11,020 nucleotides of DNA from NCBI GenBank assembly GCA_003662485.1, contig QMYD01000028.1:1-11020 (forward strand), in the 5' to 3' direction. The DNA is from Candidatus Hecatellales archaeon (GTDB taxonomy: Archaea; Thermoproteota; Bathyarchaeia; Hecatellales; Hecatellaceae). Made by a program: the position numbers and the translations under genes. The notes beneath the pieces were generated by a model, which worked only from the letters and a program-made list of their open reading frames with translations, ran no database searches and had not been told where the DNA came from. Of this stretch, positions 6,254 to 11,020 are shown piece by piece; position 1 is the first letter of the stretch; every line of letters begins with the position of its first letter.

Positions 6254-6889
6254 TTGAATGAGGAAGACCTGAAAAGGGAGATATGCTTGGTGGTGAGGCA
6301 GCTCTTCGATAGGGGGCTTATTTTCCCGCATGGGGGGAATGTGAGTGCAAGGCTTCCAGGCTCAGGCGAGTACTGGATAACCCCCTCCAGCGTTTACAAG
6401 GGTAGAATTCAGCCTCAAGACTTGGTGAAGATGAGTCTTGAGGGCGAGGTTTTGGAGGCTGCGGAGGGGAGGAAGCCCTCCATCGAACACCCCATGCACC
6501 AAGCCATCTACAAGCGTAGAAGCGACGTAAACGCTGTGGTGCACACCCATAATCCAGCTGTAACAGGGCTGATGGCGGCTGGAGTAGATCTTCAACCCGT
6601 CACCGTGGAGGCAGGCCTCGTTTTGAGGAAGGTTAGGATGGTTCCCTTCGCCCTTCCGGGGAGTAGGGAGCTTGCTGAAAAGGCTGGGGAGCTTGCTAAA
6701 GGTGAAACCAGCGCCCTCCTCCTCCAAGGCCACGGCGTAGTAGGCTTAGGCAAAAGCCTTATTGAAGCTATGGCGGTGGTGGAAACCCTTGAGGGCTTAG
6801 CTCTAACCCAGTTCTTCGCGCTGCTGGCGGCTAGGAGGATTCCAACGGTTTCAGAGGAGGCTTTGAAAGACTTTGAGGGTGAAGAGTAA
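6254..6889 (+). CDS. Class II aldolase/adducin family protein (FucA/AraD-like)
   Basis: A 211-residue zinc-dependent cytosolic enzyme of the fuculose-1-phosphate aldolase fold. The phosphate-binding GNVSAR is at 28-33 and TPSS at 43-46. The likely catalytic acid is E78 (KPSIEHPMH), and the zinc ligands are H97 and H99 (HTHN) and H160 (QGHG). The family covers fuculose-, rhamnulose- and ribulose-1-phosphate aldolases, ribulose-5-phosphate 4-epimerase and methylthioribulose-1-phosphate dehydratase. The substrate cannot be read from sequence. In methanogens a relative makes lactaldehyde toward coenzyme F420, which is one possibility here. The start is TTG with GGGGG upstream. uS2 follows 59 bases downstream on the same strand, without a functional link. 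Confidence 0.85.
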   Translation: MNEEDLKREICLVVRQLFDRGLIFPHGGNVSARLPGSGEYWITPSSVYKGRIQPQDLVKMSLEGEVLEAAEGRKPSIEHPMHQAIYKRRSDVNAVVHTHNPAVTGLMAAGVDLQPVTVEAGLVLRKVRMVPFALPGSRELAEKAGELAKGETSALLLQGHGVVGLGKSLIEAMAVVETLEGLALTQFFALLAARRIPTVSEEALKDFEGEE

Positions 6890-6948
6890 AGTTTAATTTT
6901 GAAGGACAGCCTCCACCTACTGTTAATGGGCAGATTTGGGTTGGAGCC

Positions 6949-7563
6949 TTGTCGGAGCACCAGTACCTGGTTCCCGTTGAGCAGCTTATCTCGGCTGGGG
7001 TTCAGATAGGAACCCGCATTAAAACCAAGTTTATGGAGCCCTACATCTACAAGGTTAGGCCCGACGGCCTCTTCATCATTGACACCCGTAAGACTGATGA
7101 GCGGATTAGGGTGGCAGCCCGCTTCCTCGCCAACTTTGAACCCCAAACCATTGTGGCTGTCTCCTTCAGGCTTTACGGGCAGACTCCCGTGCTAAAGTTT
7201 TGCGAGGCCACGGGGGCTAAGCCCATTGTGGGCAGGTTTCCTCCCGGAGCCTTCACCAACCCGCTTTCGCCGAGCTATATGGAGCCCGAGGTGGTTATTG
7301 TCACGGATCCCTCAGCCGACGAGCAGGCGATAGAGGAGGCTACCAAGATTGGCATACCACTCGTAGCCCTCTGCGACACCGACAACACCTTCAAAAACAT
7401 AGACCTCATTATCCCTGCGAACAATAAGGGGAGGAAGGCGCTAGCCATGATTTACTGGCTCCTAGCCCGCCAACTCCTAAGGGAGAGGGGTGAAATCCCA
7501 CCTGATGGAGACCTCCAAACCCCCGTAGAAGAATTCGAAACCAAGCTCTCCGAAGTCAAGTAA
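6949..7563 (+). CDS. rpsB: Small ribosomal subunit protein uS2
   Basis: uS2 is a component of the 30S subunit body. Its 204 residues fit the archaeal/eukaryotic (SA) form, which lacks the longer bacterial extension. Recognisable blocks are the N-terminal LISAGVQIGTRIKTKFMEPYI, starting near residue 13, and the DGLFIIDTRKTDERIRVAARFL block from about 39. FPPGAFTNPL and PEVVIVTDP follow in the middle, and IPLVALCDTDN, DLIIPANNKGRKA and WLLAR come later. TTG 6949 begins exactly at the conserved N-terminus. GGAG lies only two bases before it, so initiation may be leaderless, with GTTAAT at about 6922 as a weak TATA element. In many archaea this gene sits with other ribosomal and RNA polymerase genes, which are absent here, but a MEMO gene still follows nearby. 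Confidence 0.97.
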   Translation: MSEHQYLVPVEQLISAGVQIGTRIKTKFMEPYIYKVRPDGLFIIDTRKTDERIRVAARFLANFEPQTIVAVSFRLYGQTPVLKFCEATGAKPIVGRFPPGAFTNPLSPSYMEPEVVIVTDPSADEQAIEEATKIGIPLVALCDTDNTFKNIDLIIPANNKGRKALAMIYWLLARQLLRERGEIPPDGDLQTPVEEFETKLSEVK

Positions 7564-7601
7564 AAATTTCCCGTATCGCCTCTTCTTTTAAGGGAAGCCC
7601 T

Positions 7602-8558
7602 ATGGAGGGGCTTTTAAAGTCTAAGTTTTTGGGCTGCATGGTTGGGGCTGCGGTTGGAGACGCCCTAGGCATGCCCCTAGAGGGTTTGAGCTGGAGGGAG
7701 ATAAGGAAGCGTTTCGGCTTGGTTAGGGAGATGGTGGATGGGAGGCTTCCAGCTGGAAGCTACACCGACGACACGGAGATGATGATAAGCCTGGCTGAAT
7801 CACTGGTGGAGGTTGGAGGCTTCAATGGAGCCCACATGGCTGGAAGGCTTCACCAGAACGTGAACCTCTGGAGGGGTTATGGCATGGACCCCATCGTGCT
7901 TGAGTGGATTGCCTCTGGAGAGCCTTGGGATAAGGCTTCCGAGAAGCTTTTTGGGGGTGAAGGCTCCTATGGGAATGGTGGAGCTATAAGGGTTGCCCCT
8001 GTAGCCCTCCTATACTACGACCAGCCTGAAAGGCTTAAAAGCTTCGCAGCCCTATCCGCTAAGATAACCCACGCCCACCCCCTAGGAATAGAGGGAGCTG
8101 TTATCCAGGCTTACGCCATAGCCCAGGCGGTAAGGCTTAACCCGGAGGAAGGCTTTGATGCCAGCGGCTTCCTTAAAGGTTTAAGAGAAGTCCTTCAAAG
8201 CAGGGCTTTCAGGGATAAGATAGCTGTGGTTGAAGGCTTTCTAGCCCGCAGGGTGGAGGTTGAAGAGGTTGTTGGAAGGCTTGGCTGCGGAGTGGAGGCC
8301 TTCAACTCTGTTCCAGCAGCCCTATACGCTTTTCTGGCTAACCCTTCAAGCTTTGAGGAGGCTGTGGTTTACGCTGTAAACCTTGGGGGTGACAGTGACA
8401 GCCTTGGAGCCATGACGGGGGCTATAGCAGGAGCCTACCACGGCTATGAAGCCATACCGAAACGATGGATTGAAAGGCTGGAAAGGGCTAAATACATCGT
8501 AGAGCTGGCGGAAAAGCTTTGGAGGCTTAAGGCTTCAAGGGGAAAGGCTTTAGGTTAG
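7602..8558 (+). CDS. ADP-ribosylglycohydrolase family protein
   Basis: A 318-residue, mostly helical hydrolase of the DraG/ARH family. It would remove ADP-ribose from a protein, nucleic acid or small molecule using two divalent metals. The N-terminal GAAVGDALGMPLEG (15-28), YTDDTEM (54-60), GNGGAIRVAP (124-133), THAHP (156-160) and the metal-binding GGDSDSLGAMTGAIAGA (262-278) are all present. Thr is replaced by Ser in the usual GGDxDT. The fold is complete. The ATG start has AGGGA about seven bases upstream and follows uS2 by 38 bases, so it is probably in the same transcript. MEMO follows after 33 bases. No ADP-ribosyltransferase partner or dinitrogenase gene is seen, so the target is unknown. 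DraG-like nitrogenase control is not supported by context. Confidence 0.9.
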   Translation: MEGLLKSKFLGCMVGAAVGDALGMPLEGLSWREIRKRFGLVREMVDGRLPAGSYTDDTEMMISLAESLVEVGGFNGAHMAGRLHQNVNLWRGYGMDPIVLEWIASGEPWDKASEKLFGGEGSYGNGGAIRVAPVALLYYDQPERLKSFAALSAKITHAHPLGIEGAVIQAYAIAQAVRLNPEEGFDASGFLKGLREVLQSRAFRDKIAVVEGFLARRVEVEEVVGRLGCGVEAFNSVPAALYAFLANPSSFEEAVVYAVNLGGDSDSLGAMTGAIAGAYHGYEAIPKRWIERLERAKYIVELAEKLWRLKASRGKALG

Positions 8559-8591
8559 GGTTACGCTTAATTTTCTGGCTGGGATGAGGGG

Positions 8592-9464
8592 ATGGTTAAG
8601 GTTAGGCAGCCCTATAATGCTGGCTCCTGGTATGCTGGGAGTAGGGAAGCCCTACTCAAACAGTTGGAGGAGGAATGCTTCCTCCACCCCTTAGGGCCTG
8701 GTAAAACAGCCCGCCAAGCTGAGCGGGAGGCTGGAAGAGAGGTTTTAGGCCTACTCTCCCCCCATGCAGGCTACATGTATTCCGGGCCTGTAGCAGCCCA
8801 CGGCTACTATGCTCTAGCCTCCAATGGGAGGCCTGAAGTGGTAGTGGTTTTAGGGCCGAACCATTATGGGAGGGGAAGCGCCATATCCATTATGGTGGAG
8901 GGGGTTTGGAGAACCCCCCTAGGCGACGTACCCATTAATGAGGAGATAGCTAAGGCTGTTCAGAAAGCCTCAAGCTACATTGACGTAGACGATTCAGCCC
9001 ACACCTACGAGCACTCTATAGAGCTTCAGCTCCCCTTCCTCCAGTACGTTCTAGGCGAAGCCTTCACCTTTATTCCCATCTGCGTCATGCTTCAAGACTT
9101 GGAGGTTGCGAGGGATGTGGGGGAGGCTGTGGCTGAAGGCTTGAAGAATGTTAGGGGGCTGGTGGTAGCCTCAACCGACCTAACCCACTACGAGCCCCAA
9201 ACCTCAGCTGAGAGGAAGGACTTAGAGGTTTTAAGGGCGGTGGAGGCCCTAGATGAGGCTCTCCTCTTCCAAACCGTGGAGAGGCTTAACGTTTCCATGT
9301 GTGGGGTTGGCCCCACCGCCTCCATGCTTGTAGCAGTGAAAAGGCTTGGGGCAAGTAAAGCAGAAATCCTGAAGTATGCAACCTCAGGCGACATTACAGG
9401 CGACAAGTCAGCTGTGGTGGGCTACGCCTCAGCCGCAGCCTACAAGTCTACTGGCGAGGCGTAG
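8592..9464 (+). CDS. MEMO1 family protein (AmmeMemoRadiSam system protein B)
   Basis: A 290-residue protein of the MEMO family, widespread in archaea and conserved to humans, structurally related to extradiol dioxygenases. It begins with the standard MVKVRQPYNAGSWY. The metal-site residues H58 (SPHAGYMYSGP), H91 (LGPNHYG) and C237 (SMCGVGP) match the H/H/C set of the human protein. Also present are HTYEHSIELQLPFL (137-150), STDLTHY (194-200) and the C-terminal SGDITGDKSAVVGYAS. Its biochemical role is debated; copper or iron binding redox activity has been reported for MEMO1. The ATG start sits at the family N-terminus although the purine-rich GAGGGG is very close to it. The usual archaeal partners AMMECR1 and radical SAM are not in the window. 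Confidence 0.92.
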   Translation: MVKVRQPYNAGSWYAGSREALLKQLEEECFLHPLGPGKTARQAEREAGREVLGLLSPHAGYMYSGPVAAHGYYALASNGRPEVVVVLGPNHYGRGSAISIMVEGVWRTPLGDVPINEEIAKAVQKASSYIDVDDSAHTYEHSIELQLPFLQYVLGEAFTFIPICVMLQDLEVARDVGEAVAEGLKNVRGLVVASTDLTHYEPQTSAERKDLEVLRAVEALDEALLFQTVERLNVSMCGVGPTASMLVAVKRLGASKAEILKYATSGDITGDKSAVVGYASAAAYKSTGEA

Positions 9465-9501
9465 AATCCTTCTTCTAAATTTTGAACATTTGCTTTTAAT
9501 C

Positions 9502-9510
9502 TTTAAATAA
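9502..9510 (+). promoter_or_regulatory. TATA box of the NifU-like gene
   Basis: TTTAAATAA is a near-ideal archaeal TATA box, closely resembling the gdhA box. It predicts transcription start near 9533. The T-rich stretch just before it (9474-9500) may terminate the MEMO transcript. The box-to-TTG distance of 42 supports starting the protein at 9548, not 9539. Confidence 0.6.
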
Positions 9511-9547
9511 TGTTAGCCCCTCTTCTTAGCAAGCAAGGGTGTTTGTT

Positions 9548-9784
9548 TTGGAGGACTTGTATGAGAGGGTTAGGAGAGTATTGGACGAGAAGGTTACGCC
9601 TCTGTTGAGGGCTGAGGGAGGCTTCATCAAGCTTATAGACGTAAGCGAGGATGGCAGGGTTCTCGTTGAGATGGGTGGAGCTTGCGCCGGATGCCCCTTC
9701 AAACAGCTAACCATTAAAGGCTTCGTGGAGAGGCTGGTTAAGCAGGAGGTCCCGGAGGTTAGGGAAGTCCAAGTTTTAGCCTAA
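9548..9784 (+). CDS. NifU-like C-terminal domain protein (Fe-S scaffold)
   Basis: A 78-residue single-domain protein matching the NifU C-terminal/Nfu module, which holds and passes on Fe-S clusters in the cytosol. The helix LYERVRRVLDEKVTPLLRAEGG leads into a beta sheet (FIKLIDVSEDGRVLVEMGG). The CxxC cluster site is in GGACAGCPFKQLTIK, with a final helix GFVERLV. The C-terminus ends in VREVQVLA. TTG 9548 is preferred because AGGGTG (9536-9541) lies six bases upstream; GTG 9539 would add only three residues and has no ribosome binding site. It has its own TATA box and no SufBCD or other assembly gene nearby, so it is probably a general carrier. Confidence 0.9.
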   Translation: MEDLYERVRRVLDEKVTPLLRAEGGFIKLIDVSEDGRVLVEMGGACAGCPFKQLTIKGFVERLVKQEVPEVREVQVLA

Positions 9785-9786
9785 AG

Positions 9787-9797
9787 TTAAATATTTT
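9787..9797 (+). promoter_or_regulatory. TATA-like box of the MBL-fold gene
   Basis: TTAAATATTTT begins three bases after the NifU-like stop. It would place transcription start near 9817, at the ribosome binding site GGGAG (9817-9821), five bases before TTG 9827. The gene can thus be transcribed independently of its upstream neighbour. Confidence 0.45.
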
Positions 9798-9826
9798 CAC
9801 GGTTAAGGTTTCCTTCGGGAGATGCC

Positions 9827-10501
9827 TTGCAAGTAACCGTTGTATACGATAATGTAGCCCTCCATCCAGGCTTAAAGGCTTCCTGGGGTTTTTCAGCCCT
9901 CATTAAGGGGGAGGATGGAAGCCTAAGCCTCTTCGACACGGGCTGGGATGGAAGCCTCCTCCTCCACAACCTTAAAGCTTTAGGCTTCAACCCCTCCGAG
10001 ATTGGTGTGGTAGCTATCTCCCACAGCCACTGGGACCACCTAGGCGGCCTCTCAGCCTTCCTAGCCGTAAACCCAAACGTGAAGGTTTACGTCCCCTCCT
10101 CCTTCTCCGAAAACCTTAAAGGTGCAATAGCCTCCAAAGCTGAAAGGGTTGTAGAGGTTTCCAAGCCAACCAGGATAGCGAAAGGCCTCCTAAGCCTTGG
10201 AGAGTTTAGGGTTGGAGGCCTAGCCGAACAGTACCTCCTCGCCGAGAAAGATGGTGAACTCTTACTTTTGTCGGGCTGCGCTCACCCCGGCTTAGAGGAG
10301 CCCTTTAGGAGGCTTAGGGAGCTTGGGGTTGGAAGGCTTATCGGGGTGGTTGGAGGCCTCCACGGCTTCAGGAACCTCCACCTACTGGAGGGCTTAAAAA
10401 TCATAGCTCCCTGCCACTGCACCCAGTATAAGGAGGAGATTGCAAGACTCTACCCTGAAGCCTTTAAACCCTGCGGGGTTGGGTTAACCCTAAAGCTTTA
10501 A
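9827..10501 (+). CDS. Metallo-beta-lactamase-fold protein, dihydropterin synthase-like (COG1237 group)
   Basis: A 224-residue MBL-fold hydrolase. It shows DNVALHPGLKASWGFSALI at the N-terminus, LFDTG (35-39), the metal motif SHSHWDHLGG (HxHxDH, H66/H68/D70/H71), GCAHPG with H153, GGLHG with H179 and PCHCTQ with H197. This pattern matches the COG1237 family. A Methanocaldococcus member is described as 7,8-dihydropterin-6-methyl-4-(beta-D-ribofuranosyl)-aminobenzene-5'-phosphate synthase, acting in tetrahydromethanopterin synthesis. Many members are uncharacterised, so that substrate is inference only. It is somewhat shorter than typical members, without an obvious missing motif. The start is TTG behind GGGAG. 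It converges on fni with only three bases between stop codons. Confidence 0.85.
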   Translation: MQVTVVYDNVALHPGLKASWGFSALIKGEDGSLSLFDTGWDGSLLLHNLKALGFNPSEIGVVAISHSHWDHLGGLSAFLAVNPNVKVYVPSSFSENLKGAIASKAERVVEVSKPTRIAKGLLSLGEFRVGGLAEQYLLAEKDGELLLLSGCAHPGLEEPFRRLRELGVGRLIGVVGGLHGFRNLHLLEGLKIIAPCHCTQYKEEIARLYPEAFKPCGVGLTLKL

Positions 10502-10511
10502 GGGTTAACCC
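10481..10511. repeat. Near-perfect 31-bp palindrome spanning two convergent stop codons
   Basis: Two copies of the self-complementary GGGTTAACCC flank the self-complementary TAAAGCTTTA, with one extra A breaking the symmetry. Both stop codons (MBL gene at 10499-10501, fni at 10505-10507) lie inside it. In RNA it would form a long hairpin on either strand, so a bidirectional terminator or transcript-end stabiliser is plausible. No oligo-T follows on either strand. Confidence 0.6.
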
Positions 10512-11020
10512 TCACGCCTAGCATAGGCTTCGGGGTTGAAGCCTCTTAGCCTAAGCCATTCACCTGTTTCCCCGGTGATGAGGAGGGGTTTCCTCTGAAG
10601 CTCGGTGGGGCTTTTTGAGCCTGTGAGAAGCATAGCTATCTTAAACTCCTCCCTAACCCTTTCCAGCTCCCTAAGCACCCATCCTGCCCCCCGGACGGCT
10701 GGCTTTAGGAGGGGGAGCGCCATCCCGCCATACTGGGCTCCAAGGGCTAAGGCCTTAGCCAGGTCTAGGCCTGTCCTCAGCCCCCCGGAGGCTATTAGGG
10801 TTAGCCCCGTAGCCCTCCTTGCCTCCACCAGGCTTACCACGGTTGGGATACCCCAGTCCCAGAAGGTTTCGCAGAGCCTCTGCCCCAGCCAGCTTCCAGC
10901 CCTCCTAGCCCGATAATATTCGACGGCAGCCCAGCTTGTTCCACCAGCCCCACCCACGTCGAGAAGCCTAACCCCAGCCTCCTCTATCCTCCTCGCAGTT
11001 TCAGCTGAAACTCCGCATCC
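10505..11020 (-). CDS. fni: Isopentenyl-diphosphate delta-isomerase type 2, C-terminal part (5' end outside window)
   Basis: This FMN-dependent enzyme interconverts isopentenyl and dimethylallyl diphosphate for archaeal lipid synthesis. The frame is open from the right edge to TAA, giving 171 residues, roughly the C-terminal half of a protein of about 350. Conserved blocks are GCGVSAETA, the phosphate-binding DVGGAGGTSWAAVEYYRA, WDWGIPT, the FMN-site IASGGLRTGLD, LGAQYGGMALPLL and the closing FKIAMLLTGSKSPTEL and LLITGETGEWLRLRGF. ATG 10957 is internal, inside VGGAGG's context, and is not the start: the conserved sequence continues upstream of it. In many archaea fni sits near mevalonate kinase and MEMO/uS2 genes. 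Here it is close to them but inverted. Confidence 0.95.
   Translation of the reverse strand, partial: GCGVSAETARRIEEAGVRLLDVGGAGGTSWAAVEYYRARRAGSWLGQRLCETFWDWGIPTVVSLVEARRATGLTLIASGGLRTGLDLAKALALGAQYGGMALPLLKPAVRGAGWVLRELERVREEFKIAMLLTGSKSPTELQRKPLLITGETGEWLRLRGFNPEAYARREG

Noticed and set aside
7602..8558. ADP-ribosylglycohydrolase considered as a DraG nitrogenase regulator or phage-defence component.
   Set aside because: No DraT, nitrogenase, toxin or other defence gene lies in the window; the NifU-like protein is a general Fe-S carrier domain.
10505..10957. IPP isomerase frame taken as a complete 150-residue protein starting at ATG 10957.
   Set aside because: Conserved fni sequence (GCGVSAETA and following) continues upstream of that Met to the window edge, so the gene is cut by the window.

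Overview
The window is chromosomal DNA from an archaeon, most likely a member of the Thermoproteota (TACK) lineage. The evidence is an archaeal-type uS2 ribosomal protein, a stand-alone-type AlaX editing domain, a DRG-like GTPase with a TGS domain, a type 2 IPP isomerase, TATA-like promoters such as TTTAAATA, and initiation at TTG for seven of the eleven genes whose start lies inside the window. The exact class cannot be settled by eye. Base composition is moderate to GC-rich. No insertion sequence, integrase, phage gene, CRISPR array or defence gene is visible, so this is core or near-core genome, not an island.

Layout from left to right. A gene-poor left edge contains a GC-rich hairpin and then tRNA-Lys(CTT). 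Glutamate dehydrogenase follows, then a small lysine-rich ribbon-helix-helix protein. Converging on that is a minus-strand gene that joins a sugar-1-phosphate nucleotidyltransferase to an AlaX-S type Ala-tRNA editing domain. A divergent intergenic region leads to a plus-strand Pol-beta-type nucleotidyltransferase. Its stop overlaps the end of a minus-strand pair consisting of ThyX and a DRG-like GTPase. A second divergent region leads to a plus-strand run: class II aldolase, uS2, ADP-ribosylglycohydrolase, MEMO family, NifU-like protein and a metallo-beta-lactamase-fold protein of the dihydropterin synthase group. The last gene, IPP isomerase fni, is on the minus strand and runs off the right edge.

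Most genes are housekeeping: nitrogen assimilation, translation quality control, dTMP synthesis, Fe-S or cofactor work and isoprenoid precursors. Several could touch C1 or pterin chemistry (ThyX, the FucA/AraD-like aldolase and the MBL-fold protein), but that link is inference. The uS2 and MEMO genes are often neighbours in archaea, with mevalonate-pathway genes. Here an ADP-ribosylglycohydrolase sits between them, and fni survives nearby but inverted.

The two points most worth a second look are these. First, the sugar nucleotidyltransferase-AlaX fusion hinges on a run of six C at the domain junction. One extra C would give two complete, overlapping genes with sensible ends. Second, the hexamer family ARGCYT, above all AGGCTT/AAGCCT, is very strongly over-represented across the window on both strands, in several codon phases and in non-coding gaps. 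I did not find a clearly new multi-gene system.
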